From positions 1,550,001-1,614,000 of the forward strand of contig NC_085850.1 of the NCBI RefSeq assembly GCF_020906515.1: 64,000 nt of DNA. Direction: 5' to 3'. This document shows positions 10,765 to 21,800 of this stretch, one piece after another (within the stretch, counting starts at the first letter, position 1; each line of letters begins with the position of its first letter). The DNA is from Vanrija pseudolonga (lineage: Eukaryota; Basidiomycota; Tremellomycetes; Trichosporonales; Trichosporonaceae). The notes below the pieces were generated by a model, which saw nothing but the letters and a program-made list of their open reading frames with translations, made no database searches and was not told the DNA's origin. Position numbers and translations under genes: made by a program.

Positions 10765-13293
10765 ATGCAGGTCCAGCTTGGATCAAGGTGCGTGTGGCGC
10801 CTCGGCTCGCCGCGCCCGGACCCCGCCGCGTCGCCGTCGCTGTCGCTGACACCTCCCCCAGCTCATCACAGCTCCACTATGCCCCGTGCCGCGGGTGCGA
10901 CCCGGGCACCGGGTTCGCCGCCTTTCTCGACTTTTACGCGCGCGAAGGCAACGGCACGGACGCGGGCATGGTGACGACAGGCAGCAACACGAGCGTTGGG
11001 CTCAACTTTACCGGCACGGGCGTGGCATTTGAGCTTTCGTTTGTCGACGGGTCGGCCGACGCAAGCAAGAACGGCTGGGTGACCGACCTGCGCATCAACG
11101 GCTCCTCGGCGCCTGCGACCGCGAACGCGACCGGCACGAGCGTCAGCGGGCTCCCGTACGGCCGGCACGAGATCACGCTGGGGTTCACACAGCCGCAAGC
11201 CAACTCGTCCAACCCGGTCACGGTGCACAACGTCGTCGGCACGCTGGGCCAGGTGGCGGGCGACCACAGCGCCAACGCGACGATTGACGACTCGTGGTGG
11301 CGCAATGCGTCGCTGTGGATCTCGGGCGGGTGGAACATGATCGAGGGGGCAGACGGCGGCCAGAGCAACAATATCAACCAGACCCAGTTTGACGCCGAGG
11401 TCGGCACCGTCGCAAACGACTACAACAGCTCCGTGTCGTGGACGACCGAGCCGCGCGCGTGGAACGCCGTGCGGTGGAACGGTAGCGCCGTATGGGTGTA
11501 CGGCATTGCCGGGGGAGACGCTGGGTGAGTTGCTTAAGCCGTGGTGGGGGCTGGGGCTGGGGCTGGGGCTGGTCGCCGATCAAACCGAACATGAGGCAGC
11601 GGCAGAGGCTGGCAGCAGCTGCGAGTCGTTGCCGTGCATGTCCGCGGTCATGTGCGACCATGTCTCGGGCCATGTTGAGGGCGGCTGTCGTCATGGCAAA
11701 GAAGACACGCGCGCCAAACTTTGTGTCGTTGTTCGCTCGTCGTGACAAGGCACGGGGGGAGTCGTGCTCTCCTCGGGTTGCTGCTTGCTTCATTTTGTGC
11801 CGCTCGTCGTCGTCTTGACTTGTTCCCACGGCTAACGCGCACAGCACATTCGAGCTGCAACTCGACAACGTCTCGCAGGGCGTGTTTGACGCGTCTGGCG
11901 GACCCAGAGTGTATGACAGCGTGCTCTTCCATGCTTCGGGCCTCAACGACGGCCCACACGAGGTGGTCTTGACCAACGTGGCGGGGCGGCTGTCTTTCGA
12001 CCGCCTCGTGGCGTCGACTGGCCTCGACCCCGCACCCGCGCTTGTCCCCATCACGTCCACCTCGTCCGCCCTGCCGTCGTCCTCTGCAGAGCCGTCCTCG
12101 ACCTCATCAGAAAGTCCCGCACCGTCCAGCACCGATGAATCCGACCCCTATGGTGACTGGCACGACACGAAGGGCTCTGGGCGTGGCGTGACGAGCGGCA
12201 CAGTGGCTGGCATCATCATCGCCGTGCTCCTCCTCCTCGCGCTCGCCTTCCTCCTCTGCCGCCGCAGGCACAAGCGCGAGCAGCGCCACAACTCAAAGCA
12301 GCAGTGGGACGAGGACAGGCCGTGGCACCAGCGCCTGTTTTCAAAGGACAAGGGATGGCGCTTTGTCCACCTTGCCGACGCGCCAGCGATGCACACCGAC
12401 GCCGGCGCCCCGCGTGACAAGGACGCCTTGCACTTCTCAAGCTCGAGCTTTGGGTCGGCGGCCGGCCACCTCGCCAACCTGCCCGAGACTAGCCCACGCC
12501 GCTTCATTGCCGGCTTCTTCCGCGCCAAGAGCTTCCGGAGCGCCAGGAGCGTAACGTACGACGCTGAGGCACCGCTGCCGCCACTCCCGCGCGGCGCGAG
12601 CGCCAGCACCGACTCGGACTCTGGCAGCGGCCAGCACGACCACCTCGACGAGAAGGCGTATGCGCATGGACTGCGCCGCGAGATGTCTCACCCCGACGCG
12701 ATGGCACGCGAGCCGTCACCGAACCCTCTCTTTGCTGCGCTCGGCGGGCAACACTCCCCGCTCACCCAGCTCCAGCGCAGCTTCTCGACCAGCAGTGGCG
12801 ACAGGGCAGCCCCGCCACCTGCAATCAAGGTGTACCGCTCCCAGACGCCCGACGAGGACGACGACCAGGAAGAGTTTGGCGTCCTCGACCTCCGCCAGCA
12901 CCGCTCCGAGAACGAAGCGCGCCAGCACCCAACCCAGCACCTGAGCTACACGAAAGCGCGTGACTCGGCGTACAACGCGTCGATTCGCGAGTCGGCCTAC
13001 GGCAACCACCGTAACCGCCACACGGCCAACTCGGGCCCCCTCGGCGTCCGCGAGTGGTACGACTGGTTCGGGCTCAGCACGTACGGCGACCGCGCGAGCA
13101 AGCAGAGCGCGCGCAACACGGACCCATGGGTCGTCGATGGTGGCGCCGCACCAGTTTCGTATGTCCCGCCGGTCGAGGCGCAGCGCAGCCCCCGCAGACG
13201 ATACTTTGACAAGCCCTCGTTCCTTCATAGTAAGTAGCGTGTGGTGTGTGTGTATTCGGGAGCACGGCTGACATTTACTCAGGATTCGGTTGA
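10765..13293 (+). CDS. Single-pass membrane glycoprotein, receptor-like, unknown function
   Basis: Exons 10765-10787, 10862-11524, 11845-13229 and 13283-13293 join in phase to 693 aa. The last intron is optional: reading through gives a stop at 13237 and a nearly identical length. The ectodomain (about 1-340) has two beta-rich segments and about ten NxS/T sequons, for example GLNFTGTGVAFELSF and VRWNGSAVWVYG, as in the paired ectodomains of many basidiomycete single-pass proteins. A Ser/Thr/Pro stalk precedes one membrane helix near residues 347-370 (GIIIAVLLLLALAFLLC), stopped by RRRHKR. The 320-aa cytoplasmic tail is disordered and charged. No signal peptide is visible after ATG 10765, so the start is uncertain. 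The second intron (320 nt) is far longer than other introns here. Likely a surface sensor or anchor; the ligand is unknown. Confidence 0.75.
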
Positions 13294-13533
13294 TTGTATC
13301 GGGACCGAATGTAACAATAGTATTGCCCATTGTAGAATAGCGTCTAGTCCCTTCGCTAGCCCCCGCCCGCGGCATGCATGCATGGACACGATCACGGCAA
13401 TCTACTAAATGCTACGGTGTGAGAGAGTCTGGCGGTGCGGAGGGACGACGACAATGAAGTATGTGTTGGAGCCCGTGGAAAATGCAGAACGAAACAGGGA
13501 TGAGTGTGGATGTTATGATCTTGCCTCGACACC

Positions 13534-16500
13534 TTAGCGCTTGACGGCGCCGCGACGCAGAGGCTTGATCTTGCGCCCGCCAGGGGAACCCGGCGCATTG
13601 TCTGCGCCAAGGCCCATGCTGAAACCGTTACCGTCGGCCGCGGCAGGCGCCGGCGAACCAAAGCGGACAGGCGCCGACGTTGGTGTCGTCGGCGCAGCGC
13701 CAAACTGGAACGGCTGGGAAGCCGGCGCGGCTGCCGGAGTGCTCGACCCAAACGAAAATGGAGCGGCGGCTGGAGCAGCCGGTGTGCTGGTCGCGTTGTT
13801 CGGCGCGCCAAAGGCAAACGAAGGGCCAGTCGGGGTGGCAGGAGACGCGCCTGGTGCGGGCGACGGTGCGCTACTACCGAAGGCGAACGGAGCGGCAGAA
13901 GGAGGCGCGGTGGCTGAGCCGAACGCCGCGCCGTTCGCGCCACCGCCAAAGCCAGAGCCCGTGCCAAACCCAGAACCGGTGCCGAAGCCGTTGCCGGTGC
14001 TCGCTGGCGTCGAAGCCGGAGCGGTGGAGCCAAAGCCCGACGATGCGTTGTTTGAGGCTCCGAACGAGAAGCCAGAGGAGGCGGGGGCCGCAGCAGGTGC
14101 CGCAGGTGTGGAGCCAAAGCCAGTGGAGGCCGGCGCCGCGGAGCTTCCACCAAACGAGAACCCTGTGCCAGAGCCAAAGCCAGTGGACGGGGCGGCCGCC
14201 GGAGTGGAGGAGCCCTGGGCACCGAAGCCAAAGCCAGTTGATGCCGGAGCAACTGGCGCGGTTGTAGCGCTGCTGTTGCCAAAGGAGAAGGCAGACTTGT
14301 CAGCAGGAGCCGCTGAGCCAAAGCCAAAGCCAGTCGACGGCGCGGGGGAGCTCTCTTTCTCGGGAGACTTGGCCTTGCCGAACCCAAAGCCAGTGCCAGT
14401 GCCAAACGACGAGGCCGAGGGAGCTGGTGCTGCAGGCTTGGCAGCCGAGCCGTTGGCAGTACCAAAGCCTCCAAACGATGGCGCAGGCTTGTCCGCAGCC
14501 GGGGCACCAAAGCCGAATGGCTTGGAAGCCTCCGCAGGCTTGTCAGCATTCGCAGCTGGTGTGCCAAAACTGAAAGGCTTGGGTGCCTCTGTAGGCTTGT
14601 CGGCTGCAGGTGCGGCGGCGGAAGGCGTGCCAAAGCTGAAACCGGCGGGCTTGGCAGACTCGGCTGGCTTGGCCGCTGCAGGAGCACCAAAGTTGAATGG
14701 CGCTGCTGTCTTGGGCTCGACAGCTGGCGTCGCAGACGGGGCGCCAAAGCTGAATGGAGCCTTTGGCGCGGCAACGGGCTTGCTGGCCTCGGTCGACGCG
14801 GTAGGCGCGCCGAACGAGAAGGAGGCCTTGGGAGCCTCCGCAGGCTTGTCAGCCGCAGGGGTGCTGTTGCCAAAGCTGAATGAGGGCTTGTCGGCGGGCT
14901 GGCCAAACTTGACGGGGTGAGCACAAAGCAAGACGCCAGAAAAGACACTCACGACTGAAGGAGCAGGGGCATCAGACTTGGCCTCTGGGGCGGGCGTGGA
15001 GCCGGGTGACGAGCCGAACGTAAAAGTTGAGACAACTGGCTTGGACTGCTCGGCGGTCTTCGGCTTGATGCCAAAGTCAAAGGCGATGGGGGCCGCGTTC
15101 ACGGACGGGGTAGCCGCTGGTGCCGCCGAGACCGACTGGCCAAAGAAGTTGGGGACCCCGGAGCTGGGGTCCGGCGATGGCGGCTTACCAAGGCCAAGAG
15201 ACGCCGCAAGCTTCGGGCTGGTAGGGGCAGCGAAGAATGAGGACGCAGGTGGCTTCGAAGTAGGCGTAGTCGAGCCGGTCGGCGTTAACGACGCCACCGG
15301 GGTGTGAGCAGATAGGGAGAAGAACCCAGCATCTGCGGGAGGTTCCTTTGGTGTCGCGTTTGAGATAGCAGAGGCTTCCTTCTGACTCTGGGGCGAGTCG
15401 GGCTCTGCAACAACCGAGTTGTTTGCCAGCGGCGACGATGCGCGGGGCCGCGTGGAGATGCCAGTGCCGAGGCGGTTGATAGAGCGACTCGTGTTGGAAG
15501 AAGGAAGGGAGAGGGAGTTCGCGGACTGCTGGGACGGGGCAGGCGCCGGGGTACCGATACGCGAAGACAGTAGGGGCGTGTGGTTGGTCGATGGCGCTGG
15601 CTCGGGAGCCTTGGGCTTGTCGGCGGGCGCCGCGGTGTTGCCGAAGAGGGGCATCGAGATGCCAGAGAAGGACAGCGGGATCTTGGCGGCCGCCTCGAGC
15701 TCATCCATGTCGGGCAGGTCCTCCTCGCGGGCCGAGAAGCGACCACTACTGCCGGTGGCTGCCGGCGTCGTCGCCCGCGACGAGTTGTAGCTTGCCGCAC
15801 CCTGATGGGAGCGATGCTTGCGCTCCGCACCAGCGCGAAGGGAGGAGCGTGCGCGAGGGCCGTCGTTATCGTCGCGGACCTGGTAGCCCGATGACGAGGC
15901 GATAGGTGCCGCGGACCCGGATGTCGAAGCACTAGGGGAGGCCGCGTGCGTGATGATCGACGGGACGGCAACTGGGGTAGGGGGAGGGGAAGGCGTGCGC
16001 TTGCGCTCTGGCAGAGGCGACGTCTTCTTCCGGCGTGTGCTTCGGGTGGCTCGCGGTGTTGGCTCCGGGGTAGGCGACTTGACGTTCTTCTTCGTGCGCG
16101 TGCTACGGCGAACCTTGGGGGTCTCGGTCATCTCTTCGTCCTCCTCGGGAATTGGCGACCTCGACCTGACCTTGTTGCGGGCTGAGCGACGGGGAGCAGT
16201 CGAGGAAGCAGCCGACGACACTGACATGGCGTCGTCGCTGATATAGCTTGTTGACCTGCTGCTGCGCCGCGAGCTGCGCCGCGACGCGTTGTCGACCTCC
16301 ATGTCGCTGACCTCGGACGCGGCAGCCTCCTGCTCAGCTCTTCGCTCTTCACGACGGCGCTCGCGAGCTGCCGTGTCGATCGCGCGGCGGCGGCCGTAGG
16401 GCGAGATCAACGACTTGTCGTCGACGACCCAGTTGGAAGCGGCGGTACGGCGCTTGGCCTTGGACTCCGCCTCGGCAGTGACCAGAGGAACGGCGATAGC

Positions 16501-18021
16501 CTTGCGGAGCTGGCGGGACGAAGCACCAATCAACGATGCGGGCAGGCCGTTGGCAGATTGCTCGTTACGGTTGCCTCTGGAAGCCTCGAGAGCGAACAGG
16601 ATCCGTTCGGCGTCGTTCTTGAGTGCGGGCTTGGGGACGTCGGGGTTCAGCTCGTTCTCACGCACGAAACCGCGGTCGCCATCCCAGACCATGTTGCCCT
16701 TGCGAATGGGCGGCAAGGTCGAGGTCGAGGCGGTGGAACCAAACGAAGGGAATGCCGAGAGGCGGCGGCTGGAGGTCGACGGAGGTAACAAGGTAGAGCG
16801 ACGGGGAGCGCCCCATCCATCGCCAACGCTCGAACGGTCGTCCTCGTCGAGGTCCTGCAGGTCACCGGCGCTAAACTGCATTGAGCTGCTGGGCCGCAGG
16901 GACGAGCGAGGGCGTAGCGAGTTTCCGCGGAGAGATGAAGCGCGGTCAATGGAACCAGTCTCGGAGGGCCCAACGCTCGACTCGCGGGCCAAGCTGGTCA
17001 TCGTTGCCGAGCGGCCAAGGAGCGACGAGCGCGGTGCTGGTGCGGGCGCGGGCGATGCACGCGCGCGGAATGGCGAGTTGGACTGGAGCACCACATCACG
17101 CGCATCGGGGCGAGAAGCGCCACCGATTGACGCTCTCCCTGCCGCCGGGTACGTGCGGTCCTTCCACGGGCTCCAGTAATCCGTGTCAAGGCGGTTCGAT
17201 ACGGTGCTCGAACGAACAATGCCGCGCGCGGGGGGTGGAGGAAGGTGCTGAGCTTCTTCTTCTTCCTCGTCGGCAAGCGACGCGAGCGACGCGAGGTCCA
17301 AGCGGCGCGAGCGCGTGAGCGGTCCACCGGCGCTGCGAGCACCCGCACCAGAGATGGTGCCGGAGCGCCGCAGGCCGCCTCCACGCGGAGAAGACGGCGC
17401 CAGGAGCGCTGTAGGAGGGTCGAGGTAGGGCATCGACGTCGATGAAGGGAGGCTAGGCCTGCCCGACCTGGCAGTCAGGCTGACATTTGGCGGGAGACTA
17501 GGGAGGGCGAAGGCATCTGAGGAGCGGGCGGTGCGGAGGAGCGAGTCACGAGTGGGTGGCGGACCTGGCTCGTAGGGGTTGCGCTCACGGTCGGGGGAGG
17601 ATCGGCGGGCACGCTTGGCGGCGCGGCGCTCGGACGGCGACGGGATGAGGTCGTCGAGATCATCACCAAACGGTGACGCGTTGCGCTTGGCGCGGCCCGT
17701 AGCCTGTGCTGCCGGTACTCGGGTCGGGGTCGCAAGCCACTGGAGGGGGCGGGAGAAGAGGCTCTTGATGCCCGAGAAGAGGGAGCCCTCCGAGCCCGAC
17801 CTTGGCAGCTGCTGCGACGTTGCGAGAGTCGCCGCGCGCGTCGTCCGTGTGCGCGTGGGCGACTGGCGGCGGGTGGCAAAGGCTGGATGTGCGCTTCCGT
17901 TGGCCACTGGCGACGAGTCTGTTGGGCGGGTGTATGGCCGTGACACAGAGTGAAGCCGCGGCGAGTTGCGCTCGCGGTGTGCACCTGGCAGCGCACGCGG
18001 CGTGCCGAACACGTTGGCCAT
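13534..18021 (-). CDS. FG-repeat nucleoporin, Nup1/Nup153-like
   Basis: Component of the nuclear basket of the pore complex. From ATG 18021 the frame gives 1480 aa after removal of one 45-nt intron (14908-14952, GTGAGT to CAAG). Residues 79-98 (SLFSGIKSLFSRPLQWLATP) form a likely amphipathic membrane-binding helix, as known for yeast Nup1 and Nup60. The middle is basic, Ser-rich and disordered. From about residue 1000 on there are dozens of FG motifs in FGFG, FSFG and FG flavours (KPFSFGTP, STGFGFG). The C terminus ends GGRKIKPLRRGAVKR, matching the basic karyopherin-binding tail type RKIKxxxRR known in Nup153 and Nup1. An in-frame non-ATG start at 18096 was rejected. FG nucleoporins diverge fast, so orthology to Nup1 rather than another basket Nup is inference. 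Confidence 0.85.
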   Translation of the reverse strand: MANVFGTPRALPGAHRERNSPRLHSVSRPYTRPTDSSPVANGSAHPAFATRRQSPTRTRTTRAATLATSQQLPRSGSEGSLFSGIKSLFSRPLQWLATPTRVPAAQATGRAKRNASPFGDDLDDLIPSPSERRAAKRARRSSPDRERNPYEPGPPPTRDSLLRTARSSDAFALPSLPPNVSLTARSGRPSLPSSTSMPYLDPPTALLAPSSPRGGGLRRSGTISGAGARSAGGPLTRSRRLDLASLASLADEEEEEAQHLPPPPARGIVRSSTVSNRLDTDYWSPWKDRTYPAAGRASIGGASRPDARDVVLQSNSPFRARASPAPAPAPRSSLLGRSATMTSLARESSVGPSETGSIDRASSLRGNSLRPRSSLRPSSSMQFSAGDLQDLDEDDRSSVGDGWGAPRRSTLLPPSTSSRRLSAFPSFGSTASTSTLPPIRKGNMVWDGDRGFVRENELNPDVPKPALKNDAERILFALEASRGNRNEQSANGLPASLIGASSRQLRKAIAVPLVTAEAESKAKRRTAASNWVVDDKSLISPYGRRRAIDTAARERRREERRAEQEAAASEVSDMEVDNASRRSSRRSSRSTSYISDDAMSVSSAASSTAPRRSARNKVRSRSPIPEEDEEMTETPKVRRSTRTKKNVKSPTPEPTPRATRSTRRKKTSPLPERKRTPSPPPTPVAVPSIITHAASPSASTSGSAAPIASSSGYQVRDDNDGPRARSSLRAGAERKHRSHQGAASYNSSRATTPAATGSSGRFSAREEDLPDMDELEAAAKIPLSFSGISMPLFGNTAAPADKPKAPEPAPSTNHTPLLSSRIGTPAPAPSQQSANSLSLPSSNTSRSINRLGTGISTRPRASSPLANNSVVAEPDSPQSQKEASAISNATPKEPPADAGFFSLSAHTPVASLTPTGSTTPTSKPPASSFFAAPTSPKLAASLGLGKPPSPDPSSGVPNFFGQSVSAAPAATPSVNAAPIAFDFGIKPKTAEQSKPVVSTFTFGSSPGSTPAPEAKSDAPAPSVVSVFSGVLLCAHPVKFGQPADKPSFSFGNSTPAADKPAEAPKASFSFGAPTASTEASKPVAAPKAPFSFGAPSATPAVEPKTAAPFNFGAPAAAKPAESAKPAGFSFGTPSAAAPAADKPTEAPKPFSFGTPAANADKPAEASKPFGFGAPAADKPAPSFGGFGTANGSAAKPAAPAPSASSFGTGTGFGFGKAKSPEKESSPAPSTGFGFGSAAPADKSAFSFGNSSATTAPVAPASTGFGFGAQGSSTPAAAPSTGFGSGTGFSFGGSSAAPASTGFGSTPAAPAAAPASSGFSFGASNNASSGFGSTAPASTPASTGNGFGTGSGFGTGSGFGGGANGAAFGSATAPPSAAPFAFGSSAPSPAPGASPATPTGPSFAFGAPNNATSTPAAPAAAPFSFGSSTPAAAPASQPFQFGAAPTTPTSAPVRFGSPAPAAADGNGFSMGLGADNAPGSPGGRKIKPLRRGAVKR

Positions 18022-18836
18022 TGGGTTTGTGGAGAGTAGTAAAGTTGAGGATGGAGGAGTGCGTGGCCTGTTGTTGATGGGTAGGCGACTTGTCACTGCA
18101 CTGGCTGTTGTCTAATGCCGGTTCGAGACGGTAATCGAGGCCAAACAGATGGTAAACAAGTCTGGCGAAAAAGTTGTTGAATAGGCGGTCGACTACGGGT
18201 CGTCCGAGGTGTATGCTTTCAAGTCGTGTCGGATGCTACTTATCGAGGCGGGGTAGTGGGTATCTTTGTCGAGAGAATCAGCCTGCCTTGACACGCCGCA
18301 TTGCCCTTTTGCTAGTATTTGTAGCACGACGATGGTGGAGAAAGAATGGCAGAAAGGAGGCGACGAGGTGGAGACGACCGAGTCGGGGTGGTGGTGCAGT
18401 GGTGGTGGTTGGTGATGGGCGAGTAGAGGCTGCCTGCGGTGGTGCATCAAAGGTGGAGACTGGCCCACTCCCCGCGCCCGCATGACGACCACGAGACCCA
18501 AATTAAAATCATCAGTTTTTCCATCATTTATCCAAACATCTCGAATGAGGTAAGTGGCACCTTGGCGCGTGCAGAGGCCAGCCCAGCCAGTCTCCGCCAA
18601 GCAGACGTGCACCTATGTACATTCCCCCCACCCCCGCTCTCGCACATGAGCCGTCATCTGACAACGTCGCTCCACTGTCCACAACTCTTCTGTGCATGCA
18701 CTACATGGACAAGCACGGGGGGGGGGGGTCTACCAGGAACAAAAATATGTAAACAGGAACAGCAAAAGGACCACATTGTCAAGGTCATAGCTACATGCGC
18801 CTGGGGTTGCGTAAAATCGCCTGGGTTCACATCTTA
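18022..18836. other. Intergenic: promoter of the nucleoporin gene and 3' flank of the upstream gene
   Basis: Both neighbours are on the minus strand, so this holds the nucleoporin promoter and leader (next to 18022) and the 3' flank of the gene ending at 18837. A G12 run sits at 18717-18728. Open frames under 180 aa show no domain. Confidence 0.6.
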
Positions 18837-21800
18837 TTATGGCTTTGGAGCGCCGCGAGAGTACAGCGCCCCATCACTCCCGTCGGTGAGCTGCCAGCCA
18901 AGATCTACAAGGTCGCGGCCAATACTCTCAAGGAAGGCATCGCGCATGTTGCTCGGCTCAACAAAGTAGGTTGAGACGAGGGTCCGGAGGTTGTTCTGCC
19001 AGGTCAGCATCCAAACATGCCACCATCAAGCGCCTACAGTGCTCAACACAAACAACAAACTCACCTTGACATTCTCGACAAATCCTCGGGCATTTTCATC
19101 CAGACTAGGGTCTAACCCTTCAAACCCATTGGCATGCAGCCGTGCCCAGGGAATATCAGCCCGACTAGTAGGCATCGGTGGCTCGTTCCCACGAGGTGCA
19201 AGGATAACTTGCGGCGCGGAATCCGATAAGCGTGAAGGAGCACGCGGTTCCGGTGCCACGTATGGCGGTCCAGTAGGAAAGGGCACTGGAACAACGTCCA
19301 CATAGCTAAGACTCGGCGCTGAAACAGGGCGATAACCAGCTGGGGGAGCACCAGAAGCACTTGAACCTGCGACATGGTGAGGGGGTGGAGCAGCCGTGAC
19401 AGGGGGCGGTGCAGCGTCTCTTCTCGAAGGTCCAGCAGCGGCGGGCGCAGCTGGTGACGGCTGTGCCCGGGGATGAGGTACTGGGGCTCCATGAACTGCC
19501 GGTCCATACGGCGACGTTCGCGTTGCAGGGAAGGGCCATTCGGATCCTTCTGAACGTGGGCGTGGCGAGAATTGTAATGGCGGGGCGTCGGGAGGATACG
19601 GGGCCTGCCTAGGTCGATGAATGGGATCGGCAGACAGAGGGGGCGTGAATTGGGCAGGATGAGAGGGATGGTACACATATTGCTGTGGGTAGCCAGCTGG
19701 GTAGGCCGTAGGTGGGGGGTGGTAAGGCTGCGTGTACGGCCCGTTCTGAGGTGGTGGGGCATAATTGCGGTGTCTTCCGTTCGGAACGCGTGGATCCTGG
19801 TCTCGCTCCTCGCGAGCATTTCGCGAGTCAGACCGGTAGGACTCGGGATGGCCCCGAGGATCGAGAACCTCGCGATCACGAACAAATCGCGGGTCTGGGT
19901 GCTCGCGATAGTCCCGCAGGTCTCGCCGTTCTGGCGTCTCTACCCCACGGTCCCACTGCTCGGCATGACGCCTGGTGCGATCCTCAAACTCGCGAGGATT
20001 GCGGATGCCACTGTGCCGCTCAAGGTGGTCGTAACCTTCGTGGTGGTGTGATCGATCCTTGGAAAAATCCCTCCCATTACTGTGATGAGTACGATCCTCG
20101 CGCTCACGCTCTTGTCGAGTATCTTTGCCGTTCCAAAACTGTCCGCGCTCCTCAATGAAAACCACATCGTCGTCCATGGGACGTCTCTGCTGTTTTCGCT
20201 GATGTGCTGGGGGCTCCTCTCGCCCACGCTCTCGAGTGTCATCTTGAGGGCCGGGCCTGCGACCTTCCCAAATTCGACGGGCTTCGCGGCCATCCTCACT
20301 GGAACGAGGGCGATTGACCTTCGGGTCGTCGTTGCGCTTAGCAGCCTTTTGGACCTCCCGTTTCTCGAGCTCTCGCCGCTTCTCGTTGGCCTCGATAATA
20401 AACCTGGCCTCGTCTGACACGGCGGGTAATACCCGCGCAATCGTTTGAACCGCCGTGACCGACTCGCGTGGCGTAACTGAGCCCTTCTCCCGTCGAGGCA
20501 CGGCCTCCTTTCGCGGCGGTAAAGGCGCTTCGTCAACCTCCATTTGAACGTCTCGCCCATCGCTCTCCGGCGGTGATGGATACACAGGGCCCGCTAGACC
20601 GCGAGCAGCTTTCGGCTTCTCAACAGTGAACTCGTCTAACGTTCGCTGGTTCGAAGGGGCGGCTGAACGAGGCTTCGATGAACTCGCCCTCGAAGCCTCC
20701 GACGCACCCATGCGAGGGGTTGTAGTCCCAGGGAGGCTGCTGGGGCTTGCGCGTGGCGAGTCATCCCTGCTCAAGCTTTGCTTTCCTCTGGCTGAACTTG
20801 GGTTCGGGGCCGGTGCAATAGCCGCAGGGCTGGCGCGGCCGTTGCTCTTGGTACCGTTGCCGAGTTGCCTAAGAGGTGCAGGAGCAATCTTTGGCAACTT
20901 GGCCCGAGCCCCGGCAGCAGCTGGAGTCGGCGTACTGGGTTGGCCAGGAGCAATGTCTCTGACGCGCTGAATGGGCACGCTGGCGGGCGTTTCAAACGCT
21001 TTGGAAGTCGCCGTGGAGGACGGATCGCTTGTCACCACAGCCGGTCCGGGGTCCGAACGCCGTGGTCCTCGGGCTTCTGCGCGGTGGGGTGGAGGCGGCG
21101 TAGGCTCATCAGGCGTGCTTAATGCAGGTGCTCGTGAGCTGTCGCGAGAGGCAACCGCGGGTTTGGCGCGTTTGCCGGAGGGCGGCGGAGAAGCGCTAGT
21201 GTTCAGTCGTCGTTTTGACAGGAGACTCTCGCGAGGTCTACCCCGCTTGACTCCCTCCTTGCTAGATGTCGAGCGTGCTTCCGAAGCAGGTTTAGCAGGT
21301 GCTGGGTCCTGAACAGCGGCAGGCGATGACGACTCTCGTTCTGGTTACGTGTACGGTGCGAGCGTGGGAATCAAGGCGAGGAAGAGAAGTATCGTCAGCA
21401 TTGGCCCACCGTTTTGGGAGCAACTCACCAGGGACACCTGTCGTATCTCTCGCCGGCTTTGCCGCGGCTGACAACCTCCGAAGGCCGACCGACTCGGCAG
21501 CATCATGGGGAGGTTCGTCTGCCAGTGGCAAGTCGACATCGGCAGCCTCCACTCCGGGCGATGGTGGAGGTGGGCTTGAAACCGCGATTGCATTCTCCAC
21601 CGCCGCGGCGTCGTCCGGGGCCGCAAGATCGCCAGCGACACCAGCTGGTTGGGTTGCATCTTCCTGGTCAGGCGGTGCTGGATCTGACTGGGGCTCTGGC
21701 TGCGGCTGCGGCCGCGTTCGTGGTCGGCCGCGGGGACGGGGTGGTGCCCCCGGTAGCCGTTCCGGCTCTGGGCTGGGTGATCGAACAATCTTGTTGCCGT

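Noticed and set aside
11374-12132. 252-aa minus-strand open frame across the long intron
   Set aside because: Overlaps two exons of the membrane glycoprotein in antisense, low complexity, no domain.
13541-14920. 459-aa + strand open frame and a 518-aa minus-strand frame (13392-14948) over the nucleoporin
   Set aside because: Shadows of the FG/Ala/Pro repeat region; GC-rich codons keep other frames open. The FG motifs and the C-terminal tail fix the true frame.
18121-18145. GGTTCGAGAC, resembling a tRNA B box
   Set aside because: Flanks do not pair as acceptor or anticodon stems.
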